A stretch of 64,000 nt of DNA from Steinernema hermaphroditum (Eukaryota; Nematoda; Chromadorea; Rhabditida; Steinernematidae): positions 8,246,001-8,310,000 of the forward strand of contig CM059622.1 of the NCBI GenBank assembly GCA_030435675.1, written 5' to 3'. This document shows, piece after piece, positions 34,601 through 45,179 of this stretch. Below the pieces are notes generated by a model. That model had not been told where the DNA came from, searched no databases, and was given only the letters and a program-made list of their open reading frames with translations. Each line of letters begins with the position of its first letter. Positions within the stretch are counted from its first letter, which is position 1. Position numbers and translations under genes: made by a program.

Positions 34601-34947
34601 CGTGAAGAAGCACCTGGAACGAGTACTTGTGGTGACAAAGCTCGCAGACGTCCTTCTTGCTGTGCTTCAGCCATTCCATAAGACAGTCTTGATGCACGTA
34701 CTTGATACTTCCAGTGCACATGCAAGGGTAGAAGAGGGCGCCATCTTCGCTTCTGCACACTCGGCACACTTCTGTAGATGGAATATTAGTTGTTCCGCAA
34801 CAGAAACGCACCTGAATCGTTGAATTCGTTGTCGGCGACTTCTACGCCCATCCGTCGCTTTCCAGAATCCGTGGCCGTCCCGAGTGCGGAATCTCCCGCG
34901 CCGCCAAACAGCATGGAATCCGCAGTCAACTCTTCGTGTTTACTCAT
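31690..34947 (-). CDS. marc-6: ER E3 ubiquitin ligase MARCHF6 (TEB4/Doa10)
   Basis: Multi-span ER ligase for ER-associated degradation and sterol control. Thirteen exons: 34947-34812, 34771-34614, 34567-34513, 34464-33865, 33822-33666, 33613-33499, 33454-33251, 33206-33009, 32958-32622, 32573-32167, 32122-31987, 31940-31805, 31762-31690; 903 aa against 910 in human. The N-terminal RING-CH finger (C4HC3) runs [30 protein letters not shown]. Many hydrophobic spans follow, with family blocks [47 protein letters not shown] and the C-terminal [14 protein letters not shown]. Introns 34512-34465 (48 nt) and 33864-33823 (42 nt) are stop-free and in frame; splicing them restores alignment with human. 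Confidence 0.95.
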
Positions 34948-35161
34948 CTCAACATCACCCGTGGGGATTAAAAACGTGTCGGAGCTTTCCAAGCAGCTGA
35001 TCTTCTCCCCCACCGGCGGTCGCTCGGCAGCCAAGCGAAATTTCACTTGTAGTACGGTATTCCCCTTCGAAGACAGGGCGAGACTTCCGGGAGTAGCTAA
35101 GACTTCAGTCTGTCTGTTTCGCGTCCTTTAAAGCGATTCCGCGATTCTGTGGCATTCGGAA
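34948..35161. promoter_or_regulatory. Divergent promoter, MARCHF6/MCEE
   Basis: 214 bp between the start codons of two divergent genes. No ORF or repeat; motif content not resolved. Confidence 0.5.
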
Positions 35162-35771
35162 ATGTTGCGCACTGTTTTCACGCGGCTTCCCATGGGAGAA
35201 CGGGTAAGTCTCTCTGTTATGTGTGCTCCGAGCATCAACTGATTCGCAGGCCATGGCAACAACGAGCAACCCTCTCGTCGGTCTTCTCGGAAGGCTCAAT
35301 CACGTGGCTATGGCAACCCGCGACATTGAGAAGGCTACGCAGTTCTACAGAAATCTCGGCGCCAGAGTGAGCGAGCCTGTGGTGAGTGATTTTCGTTGCT
35401 GATCTATACAAATATCCATCATCTTTCAGCCACAGGAAGAACATGGTGTGTACACCGTCTTCATTGAGCTGCCGAACTCGAAGATCGAACTTCTCGGCGA
35501 ATATGGACCCCGATCGCCCATCAAAGCCTTTCTCGATAAGAATAAAAACGGAGGGATCCACCACATTTGCATAGAAGTGTAAGGGGATATTCCCCTAGTT
35601 TGTAATTTCTGTGTGTACAGTAGAAACATCGACGAAGCCATCAAGACTGTCAAGGATTTGAAGATTCGCGCACTTAGCGAAACAAGCAAGATCGGAGCCC
35701 ATGGCAAACCCGTGATCTTCTTGCATCCAAAGGACTGCGGCGGAGTTCTGATTGAACTCGAACAAGAGTAG
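35162..35771 (+). CDS. mce-1: Methylmalonyl-CoA epimerase
   Basis: Interconverts (R)- and (S)-methylmalonyl-CoA in the mitochondrial propionate pathway. Exons 35162-35203, 35250-35381, 35430-35578, 35621-35771; 157 aa. The N-terminus MLRTVFTRLPMGER is basic and suits a mitochondrial presequence. Two glyoxalase-fold modules follow, with metal ligands in LNHVAMAT, HHICIEV and LIELEQE, and the family block KIGAHGKPVIFLHPKDCGGV. Length matches the family once the presequence is allowed for. Confidence 0.96.
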
Positions 35772-36242
35772 CTGCTTGGTGATATCGTGTAATATATGTA
35801 GTGTCCATGTAGCAGAACAACAGTAATGTGCTTTACCTCTCCAAGTCGTGGAAAAGTGGATCAAGCGTGGTTTATGCGTCCTCGTTGTATGTATTTATGC
35901 ATCGTTGTACGGCTGAAGTTTATCATCGTATTTTCGCGGTAGGATGCCATGAAATCTCGTTGATCTTGGCATCGCTCCAAACACAAATTTCAAATTTGTC
36001 GCACCACGTTGGTGATTAAAGGCATTTGCGTTTGGCGCCGACTTTTTTATGTATTATCATGCTCGCCTTTTAATGCCGATTGTAATTCGTGGAAGTACGC
36101 CTTCGGCGATTGGAGTTCACATGTTTGTCGTGGTTCTTGTGCCTTTTCGCCCCTTCTGGAGTTCTTTCCGTGTCTTTCTATCGTTCTTGCTCTGTATTTC
36201 CGTGAGTTACTATTTGATGAACTTGTATACATCTAATTTCAG
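35772..36242. other. Intergenic, MCEE to hnRNP M
   Basis: No gene seen. The last 50 bp contain GTGAGTTACT and end in TAATTTCAG directly against the hnRNP M start codon. This could be a 42-nt 5' UTR intron or a spliced-leader acceptor. Confidence 0.5.
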
Positions 36243-38040
36243 ATGGCTGCTGTTGATGGTTGGCGTGGTGATCCCGAGTTCGATCGAAATGAACGCAAGC
36301 GCACTGTGAGCCGTGAGAGAGATCGTTCTCGCAGTCCTCTAAGGGATCGGCGCCGTCGAACTCCTCCTCGACACGGTAGCCAATTCCTGTAATCTGCTTC
36401 AGTTGATGTCACTACTACGTTTAGAACGCCGAGCCATAGATGCCAGAAACGACCGGATGGTATATTTGTCGAATATACCGTACGACGTTCGCTGGATGGA
36501 AATCAAAGATTTGGTGCGAGAGAAAGCCGGTGAAGTGGTTTTCGTCGAAGTTTTGGAGGATCGCGACGGAAGACCAAAGGGATCTGCAGTTGTTGAATTT
36601 AAGAACAAGGAGTCCGTTGAGCGCTGCGTTGAGGCTCTGCACCGTTTTGAGATGAAAGGCCGACAAGTTGTAGCCAAGGAGATCAGAGTAAGAATAACAT
36701 TGTTTTGGAAGTGATAGCAGTGGCGCTGTTCCAGGATCCCGTTGCGTTTTTCCGCAAGGTCCGCGAAGACACCGGAGTGGACTTCTTGAGTGGGCGCGGT
36801 GGTGATGCGGGTTATGGATTCGGGCGCGATCGAGGGGGAGCTCCTGGAGAAATCGGAGAAACATACGGTTTGAGCCCTGTTTTCCTAAAGCAGCTTCACA
36901 TCGAAGGACCACTAAATAATCGAGTTTTCGTTGCAAATGTTGGTTTTTCATTGATGGTTTATTGGGTTTTTTATGTTCCAGCTTGGTTACAATGTATCAT
37001 GCGGCAAGCTGTTCGACGTTTTCAAACTCGCCGGCAAAGTGACGTGGCTCGATCTTCAGATGGACAAAGATGGCAAAAGCAAGGGTCTTGCTGTCGTTCA
37101 GTATTCTCACCCAATAGAGGCGGTGCAGGCGATTTCGATGTTGAATGGACAACGATTGTACGATCGCCCGATGACGGTAAAGATGGATCGGTTCGAAAAA
37201 GAGCCCGAATTGCGGGAGGGCGAACTTCCGGTTGGTTTGCGGGCTCTTGGCATGGGACTCGGTGCCAACGGTGCTCCTCTGGCCGACGTTGCCTCTGTTG
37301 TTTCGTCAGTAGCCACGGCTAACTCCAACACTCCCCTAACACGAGTTGCTCCGGAACCGTACTATTCTCCTCAGGAACCTGCTTACCAGTCTACGCCTTC
37401 CGGCGCGGTATATCAAGCAAGCATAGCTAATCAGAATTCTAACTACGCCAGCGGAGGAACTCCAGCGGCCGGAGGTTACGTTGCTCAGTTCTCGAAACCG
37501 GCAAATCCGCCTTCTCAACCGTCGTATGGTGCTGGTGCCACGGGACAACCCGCCGTCAACGCAGGCGCTTATACAGCCGGAGGTCCAGCTGCGGGTCCTA
37601 GTGGATACAACGCTTCCAGTGGCGGAGGATCTTCCTACGGAGGTTACAACACCTACTCGGGGTCCGCTGACTCATACAGTGTTACTCGTACTCTCTTGAT
37701 TAAGAATGTGAGTTTCTTCCTTTTTGAGGTTATCCGTATTGTTAGGTTTGTCGTGTATAGCTGATTTCGGGGTTAGGGATCTTGTGACGTCGAGCAAAAT
37801 TCGTATTTGACAATTCTCGAAGCTCTAGCTGAAAGATGTTTTGTTTAGCTTCCGCCTGATTACTCGTGGCATATCGTTCGTGACCGGGTTCAGCAGTTCG
37901 GAGCTGTTGAAAGTTGTGAAATCGTTGCGAAGGGTTGCGCAAAGGTTAAGTACTACAACGTGGCTGAGGCAGAAAGAGCGAAAGTGACGCTGCAAGGTTC
38001 GACCGTCGAGGGACGCACGATTGGAATCGAGTATCTCTAA
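36243..38040 (+). CDS. HNRNPM: hnRNP M / MYEF2-type RNA-binding protein
   Basis: Nuclear pre-mRNA-binding splicing regulator. Exons 36243-36375, 36425-36687, 36735-36938, 36982-37707, 37849-38040; 505 aa. An arginine-rich N-terminus (RERDRSRSPLRDRRRR) precedes RRM1 (about 58-132; VYLSNIPYDV, GSAVVEF). RRM2 (about 195-270) has RVFVANLGY and the family-diagnostic IEAVQAISMLNGQ, followed by GLRALGMGLG as in hnRNP M. A Gly/Tyr/Ser-rich linker then leads to RRM3 at the C-terminus (TLLIKNLPPDYSW, GCAKVKYYNVAEAE). The third intron begins GTTGGT, a weak donor; the last intron is 141 nt, long for this window. Confidence 0.92.
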
Positions 38041-38648
38041 TCTTCCGGGGATGGTGCGGGGTTAGTCCTCATCTCTTCCCACATTTCCTTCTTGCATTGC
38101 ATCGACTTTCTCTTTCTACTGTTTGTGTTCCGCAGAAGTTTCGTCACGGCATCGTCTCTTTTTCTGTCTCCTCCTGCTATATTTAGTTACATGCTGTATT
38201 TTTTCTTCAGTTGACATTCTGGCTGAATAAATCGTTCAAGCATCGTTTCCAGTCGGTTCTCCCGTTAAGTGTCGTCATCCAGCTATTTCATTACTGTGGT
38301 TCGTGAACAACAGGGTGGTCATCGGGCGAAGTGGCTCTGGTTGTTACAGTAAGTCTGATCGCCAGATGATTCAATGAAGACGATTCTGTTTAGGTGGGTC
38401 ACTTGAATTCGATCATCAGACGCTTCGATACTCGATTTCCGCGGCGGCCAATTCGTTTTCGAGAGGGAATAGAGAGGAAACGCCAGCGGCGACGGCGTCT
38501 TGTTGACTTCGACGGGGATGCGGGCGGGGGAGCGCTGATTGCATCGATTGGATTTATTATCGCTGACAAGTCGGCGAAAGGTCAGCTGGCTGCAGAGCGG
38601 CAGTCGGCAGTGGCCACCGAACGGAGTCACCCGCTCGTTCCGATTCCG
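38041..38648. other. Intergenic, hnRNP M 3' UTR to NTF2-like gene
   Basis: T-rich 3' UTR-like sequence with CTGAATAAATCG (AATAAA near 38225). A frame open from 38394 runs in phase into the NTF2-like gene but has no ATG before 38649; it follows a TTTAG acceptor and may be 5' UTR. Confidence 0.5.
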
Positions 38649-39268
38649 ATGTCTTCGACGGCGTCGTCGTCGTCCACGAGTGAACAGACGCCTTCGCAGC
38701 GCCGGACACTCGACCAGCTGGCGCACACGCGCAGGATCGTCGAGAAAAGTCATGAGATGATCAAGGAGCGGTCCAAGGAGGTGAGTGCCGCGGCGCGTCT
38801 TAGAATCGATTTTCAGAAACCGGTTTCGCCGTTTACAAAACTCTCTTTTCTGGGAGATTCGGCCACCGTACTCGCGGTGCCATCCGGAAACTCTGATCGG
38901 CGTCGTTTCAGCTGGTGGAGGCGATCAACGCGCACGCCTCGCTCAACGAGATTCTGAAGTTCTACGATGCCGACAGCGAACTGCTCTGCAAAAACACGCC
39001 GCCGTGCCGGGGCCACGAAGGTGAGTCGCTCCTTCGCCGCCGTGAACCCTCCTTTTCAGCGCTGCGGATATACTACGCGGCCACGCAGAAGGCGGGACTG
39101 CGCTTCATCGAGCGCCGATCGTTCGAGCTGCACACGATGAGCCCGTTCCTGGCGGTCGAGCGCGGCACCTACGTCTTCCAGGGCCGAGGCCGCTGCTTCG
39201 AGGGGAACTACTTCGTCCTCTGGATCAAGCGCGATGACTGGGTCATCATCGAGGAGTGCCGCATCTAG
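38649..39268 (+). CDS. NTF2-like (SnoaL/DUF4440-type) small protein
   Basis: Exons 38649-38780, 38912-39020, 39060-39268; 149 aa. A Ser/Thr-rich start and a charged helix ([19 protein letters not shown]) precede a cone-shaped-fold domain: [37 protein letters not shown], then the beta strands ending [16 protein letters not shown]. This layout is that of DUF4440/SnoaL-like proteins, often of unknown substrate. No catalytic residues can be assigned. The 131-nt first intron is open in frame with exon 1 and might be retained in some transcripts. Confidence 0.75.
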
Positions 39269-39800
39269 CCGCCTCCTCCTTCTAAACTTTTTTTTTGTCG
39301 AAATTCAAAACATTCGAGTCCGTTCTCCAGCGTCCTCTTCGCTCCAAGCGACCACCGACGGCGGAGGAGGAACACCGTGTCCCTTCTGAGCCCGAGGTAC
39401 GGTACCTTTTGCAGCGGTGATTCAGCCTGGAAACAAAAGATTTCCCATCGAACGACAGAGAACGGTCGGCGACGCTCCTCTCCCCGAACGAGCCTCCTTA
39501 TCTAAGCATCTTGTGGTCAGTAGAATATTCATCTATTTGTTTAAGTTAACGCGACGGAACTCATCAACTCGGAGAAATAAATAGATCTTAGAAGGTCTTA
39601 ATGCTTGGGAAGTAATACTCTCGGGACGATCACAGTGCAGGAATGAGGAGCTCGTAGCAGCGGAACACCGTATTTGACTGTAGGACGAGTGGTGGCACTC
39701 GGCGATATCACACGAACGGAAATGACTGAGAAGGGGACGAGGCACGAGGCCGGACACGTAGGAGGGGAGGTGCTGAAAGACTCAAATGCGGCGGCGACGC
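39269..39800. other. Convergent 3' region of NTF2-like gene and ESRP
   Basis: Two convergent genes end here. GAGAAATAAATAG (AATAAA near 39575) is on the plus strand. A GGTACGGTACC palindrome occurs at about 39394-39404. No ORF looks coding. Confidence 0.5.
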
Positions 39801-42800
39801 TCAAGTGTGGATGAGGGAGAGGTGCACCGGCGCCTGCGGGTTCTCCATCGGCTGGTTACGGTAGCGGAGGAGCGCCTCGCTGGGCGTCTGCGGGAGGTGG
39901 TTGCCAAGGAGGGGGCCTCCGTCGGTCACGATTCCCATCTGGAAGGCGCCGTTAGGGGCCATCTGCTGGAGCACCTCGGGTGGCAGGTAAATCATGCCGT
40001 GCGGCAGCATGTAGGGCGCCACCGGATGCGCCGATGGCGCCATGTGTGACCAGTAGGCCTGCGTGTAGCCGGCCATCAGTGGATTTGAGGGCGCGAGAAC
40101 TCCTGGGGCTGCAAGGGTACGGTAGACGGGCCACGGGGGTACGGTACCTTGATACATGGGCTGATTGGGGACGAGGAGTGGACTGGGCGGGGCGATGATG
40201 AGGTTCATGTCGTCAGGGCTGCACTGGAAGACCTCGATGTAGCTGAAAGGGACGTCGAGCGCGGTACGGTAGCCGAGACGTACCGTTTCTTCTTGCCCAT
40301 TTCCATGTACTTGTTGTGGAAGGAGAAGGCGGCGGAGGCGGCAGAGGCCTCGGAGTCCATCTGGATGAAGGCTTCGCCGTTGGGGTGGCCCTGCTTGTTG
40401 AAGACCATGTGGACGCCCTGGTAGACGATGTGGCGCGCGGAGGGCCCGAGGAAGTCGACGATGTTGGCCACCTGCGCCTCGTAGGGGAGCCCGCGGAGAC
40501 GAACGCAGTCACGGCGCTGGGCGCCGGGTCCGCAGCTCTGCAAAGGCCGGGTTTGAGCTACGGTAGAGGGACTCACGGGCTGCGGACTCTGTTGGCTCTT
40601 TGTGACGACCTGCTGCACCTCGGCTTGCGTCGAGCGGAAGAGCTCGATGTAGCGGCTGCCGATCTTGTGACGGTCCCGGAGGAGGGCCCTGGCGCCGGTG
40701 GCCTCGTCGGCGAAGAGGACGAACGCGTCGCCCGAGGGCCGCCCGTCGGCTTTGTTGACGAAGAAGACGCCCTGCTCCAGCACCTCCACCGGCGCTTCGC
40801 CCGACTTGAAGAACTCGCGCTGAAAGGGGCACTGTAAGAGGCCCGGAGGGGACGCTTACGATTTCGAGCTCCGTGCAGTCGTAGGGAAGGCCGCGCATGC
40901 GTACGATCATCCCGGCTGAGCGGTTCACGAAGTTCATCGCCTCAAGACTTGATCCTGAAAAGACGACCTTAGCGGGACCGTCACGGGACTCGTCAGCGCC
41001 GCCGACGTAGCGGAGTGGCGGGGAACACAAAAGAAGGCGATTCCCATCGCGACGACGCCGAGCACGCATAATGCGATGGGACGCCGACGACGAATATGCC
41101 GAATGCATTAAGGACGCTTCCGAGGGGCGCACTGTACGGTCCCGGGGCCCTTTGAGGGTTGCTAGGCACCTCGACGGCTCCGTTGGCATGCGAACGTCGG
41201 CGTCGGAGCCTCGAGAGGGGCGCCGGAATCGGGACAATTATATGATTCGAGGGGTAGTCGGTAAACAACGGCCGTTTGTGGGAGAATCTAATGGCCGTGG
41301 GAGGGGAGGACTCACCAACGGCGACCCGGAGGAAGTCCTGCGAGGAGGCGCGGTACACCTCGATGTAGCGGTTGTTGAGGAAGTGACGGTTCCGTTGCAG
41401 TGCCAGGGTCCGCTGCGAGGCGTCGTCAAAGCGCACGAGCGCCTCTCCGTTCCGGCGCCCTTCGGCGCTCAGGCACAGTGCCACGCCACCCCTAAACGGT
41501 TCCGGTTACAGAAGCTACCGTAGCCCGACGGAATCGGCGGCCGATCCATCACGGTGGCGTGTTTATCGACCGCCGCATAACATTTTCGTCGCCCCTCGCG
41601 TTCGTTTTTCTAGTAACCCACTTCTTCTTCGAGGCGAAGTTCGACTTACGGGGCGATGTTGAGGCCGGCGAAGAAGTTGGCGACGTCCTGGTCGGAGGCC
41701 TGCCATGGGAGGCCGCGCGCTCGCACCACCACGTCCGGCTCCACGGCGCTCATGTCGAAGCTGAACGGCTAAGGGGTACGGTAGGGGCCGGAGAACCTAC
41801 CAGACGGTCTGCTCGAGCTGCGTCTTCACTTCCTCAATGTGGGCGATGAGCGGAACGTCCTCTGAAAGGGCGCTGTGAGGGGCCTCGGCCTCGGAACTCA
41901 CGTTGCTGCGCCATCTCGATCAGTTTGCTCATCTGGCGGACGTCGGCCTCGGGCGACTCCGACGCGATCCCCGTGGCGCACTTCTCGATGTTCACAAAGC
42001 TCTGGAAGACGGCTGGTGGCTGGAGGCCGTTCCGGTTCACGGCGATCGGGAAGAGCGTCTGCCGGAGCGCCTGCGCCGTCGACACGAGGAGCGCGTTCTC
42101 GGGCAGCCATCGGACGAACTGAAAGCGGCGGGTTAGAGGGGCGTCGGGATCCGGAGGCCTCGGGGGCTTTCCGGGAAGAGGAAGTCGCTCGGACTGTTTG
42201 ATCAGGCCGGCGCTCGAAGACGAGCAAACAGAGGCGCGAAACGGCGAACAATGGCCGGGGATCCGGGGCTCTGGCACCCTCCTCCGACGAACTTCTGGGC
42301 GCCTCGCTTCGTGGGAGACATTACTATGACGATTTGTTTTGTTTTTTTTGGCGAATCGACCCCCCGAAGACGACCTCCTCGCCTCGGAATCCCTTCGAGG
42401 GCGCCACGACCATGACCCCAAATCGCCCCTCGCGCGCCTCCTTAATTGCCGACGTGGCGATCGACACGCGCTTCTGGAATCCCTCGTCCGCGTTATCACC
42501 GATCGCCGCAGAAGGCGCCTCGATCGCCTAGGCTACCGTAGGCTCGGCGAGCTTATCGCGGACAGATAATCGGCGAAGAGCAGAAATAAACAGAGTGGCA
42601 AATCGCCGGTGGCGACGGTCGCCACGCGTCGAGAGCGATTTTGTAAACAGAGGCGTCGGAACTCGGAAAACGATCGAGGGTCCGTCGCGCGAGGTGTCAA
42701 TTAACTCTGCGAAGGACGCGAAATAGATTGATAGGAGCCTCTGAGGGTCTCCGGGACCCTTCCGGGGCCTGAGGTGGCACTGACCTGGTCGAAGGCCTCC

Positions 42801-43273
42801 TGGAGGCAGTCGTTGTGGATGTCGATGCGTCGGGGCTCTTCGGAGACGCCTTCATTGTTGACGGCGGTGAAGTGGAAGGCGGCGATTCTGCGGAGGGGTG
42901 CGTTGGCGGGGCCCGATGCCCCGGAGGCGCCGCTGGGGCTGGAGGAGCCCCTCGAGGAGGGTGAGGGCGTCTCTGGGGAGACTTCGGCCTCGACGAGGAA
43001 GGGGATGAAGACGTCCGGGGCCGAAGCGGAGGCGTCGGGGGCTGACGACGGTTGACACATGGCTCGACAGTCGAGTCGACTCGCGCGATCGTTCTGCCCG
43101 GCGACGACCCGTTCGTCGCCAGAAGGGGCGGAGCCGACGCCGACGGCCTCTTCGCTCCTGTAGCGAGGGGTGCGACAGTCCCCTTCGGCGATCGGCGCAC
43201 TCCGCTTCCGTTTGCCCTCCGGCGAATCGTCGGCGCCGATGAGGAGACGTTTTCCTCTTCGGAGGGCCTCCAT
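39801..43273 (-). CDS. sym-2: Epithelial splicing regulator ESRP/fusilli
   Basis: RNA-binding regulator of alternative splicing. Exons recognised: 43273 or 43060 to 42785, 42118-41902, 41861-41801, 41760-41650, 41491-41316, 40954-40860, 40819-40577, 40537-40284, 40242-40148, 40108-39801. Starting at ATG 43060 gives 611 aa; ATG 43273 gives 682 aa in the same frame. Three quasi-RRMs are clear: [32 protein letters not shown] and [10 protein letters not shown], each with the RYIEV/RYIELF end. The proline-rich tail ([16 protein letters not shown]) fits the family. The usual N-terminal exonuclease-like domain is only partly visible ([11 protein letters not shown] block), and the first exon is low-complexity, so the 5' end is uncertain. 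Six of nine introns carry TACCGTA or TACGGTA. Confidence 0.85.
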
Positions 43274-45179
43274 CTGAATCAGAAGGCGTCGAGCAGGGAA
43301 CACGGCCCCGGAGGGGGTTCGAAATCAGAGAGCGCGGCTTCGGAGGGCACAGGAGAGGCGCCTCCGGAGGAGGAGACGCCCCGGGGGACCGAAGGAGGCC
43401 GAAGCAGATAAGTCGCCTCGATTCAATTATGATTTCACAGTTGATCGCCGCCATCGCCACCGGGGGCGGAGGATTCGGAGGCGCCTTGGAGGATCGGAGA
43501 CGCGCGATATCATCGGAGGCGCCGTCGGAGGACTCTCGAAAAGAGGCAAAACAGCGCTGGATGTAATTAGGTTAATTAATCCGAGGAGATGACGCCACGA
43601 GGGGCGTCTGGAGACTACCTCGGGCCTCGAGGACTCCAATTGGCATTGTTTTGCGTTTCCGGCGAAAACAAGGCGTCGGCCCGCGGCGAAGTGGCGACGC
43701 TTGTTTTGTAATCGACTCGCGTTGCACCTGGGAATTTCCGATGGACGGCTCCTCGAGGCGCTCCTCGGGCCTCTTAGTGCCGCCTCGCCGCCTCGGTGAG
43801 AGAACCCCGCCACCCACGGCGCCCGATCGCCGAATTATTCGAAAAATCAGATGCGGACGACAACACTCGGCGCTTGTTTGTTCGGAAACCGGCTCATCCG
43901 CGACGGAAGGGGCGATGAACTCCGCTTTTTGGAGTGCACTCGGAGCCAGGATGCAGGGGGTCAAGTGCCTCTGGAGGAGATTGACGTGGGCTTCGGTAGC
44001 CTAATCAAGCGAGAGGAGCAGTTGGACGAAGGGATGTCTAAGATGCCAAGACGACGTTAAGAAATGATATGATATGCATATTCTCTTTCGCACTGAAAAG
44101 GTTACGGTATTTGCCCTCCTTCTGGAGCGTCGAAGATGCCTATTAGGCGTGCGAACGACTCCTCTAGGGCCAGATATAGCGAGATTCCGTGGCCACAGCG
44201 CTCCCCTGCAGCCATCTTGTGGGGCCGAGGGTCTCTTTCCTACGCGAAAGCCACAAGTGGCGTCCCTTCGAGCGAAGACCTCAAGATTGTTTTCAAACAA
44301 GGTCCATTGTTTGCGGTGGAATGGCACAATTTATTTTAATTAACCCAGAGCTAAGTGGAGTTCTTTTCGCTCACTCCCTGACGACTCCGGACTTGGCACC
44401 TTCGCCGACAATTCCGCGAGATTGGCAAAACAAGGCGGCGAATTGGAAAACGGTCGTGTGTGGCGACCAAGACGTAGGGAGTGTCGCCAACCTTGGCGGA
44501 TCAAAGGGATATCCTGAGGTCATCTATGGAAGTATGTCGTACTTTTCGGCCCTCTACGAGGAAGTTTCGCCATGTTTGGTGTTTTCGGAGCGTCACTGAG
44601 CATTATTCGTTCGCGTAAAAACACGCCAAAAATTGAATCGAATTGTAGTAAACCCCCCTCCCCCATCGAGTGAGCCATTTTGGAAAACGATCTGTGGTTC
44701 CTTGGATAACATTGCGCATCTCCGACCTCAACGGTTCAATAACGGAAGCCGGACTTCTTTTCACTTGGTGAAGTCCCTTGGCTCAAGTTCCGAAGACTCT
44801 CTTCACCCTTTGGATCCGCTTGAGTCGTCAACCCACAGAGCGTTCACTCCTTTCCCATCGGGAAGGAGGCGACCTTTCGAAGCGCTCTGCTGTGTGTCGC
44901 CATCGTCGATTCCAGCTGAATCGACTTTCAGTTGCACCTCTCGACGTCGAAATTGTAGCGTTGCCACAAAAGGAGTGTTTTGCTGCCCATTACCGGGCAT
45001 CGGCGCACTTTCTCTAATTGCTGTGCAGAAGCTACCGTAGTCCCCATGCTTTCAGGATGTCCAGCCTCTCAGTCAGTCAGAGGGATGTTTATCGATATCA
45101 GAGGTACAAACAGGGCCGTCCAGAGCACACAGTGCTGACCCGGGCGTCCGCAGCTGTCGGAGGACAAACAGCGGAGCCG
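43274..45179. other. Intergenic, ESRP upstream to K2P channel 3' side
   Basis: 1.9 kb with no recognised gene. 43300-43900 is rich in GGAGGCGCC and CCTCCGGAG motifs. Frames at 43813-43427 (-) and 44189-44599 (+) are open but show no domain. TACCGTA/TACGGTA motifs occur at about 44104 and 45033. If the last channel intron is retained, the channel frame extends to 45073. Confidence 0.45.

Noticed and set aside
36243..36243. Firm call of SL trans-splicing at the hnRNP M start
   Set aside because: A GTGAGT donor 42 nt upstream could make an ordinary 5' UTR intron, so the acceptor alone is not decisive.
44189..44599. 136-codon plus-strand ORF between ESRP and the K2P channel
   Set aside because: No start context, no known domain and no neighbouring exon; could be an unknown gene but the sequence does not support a call.
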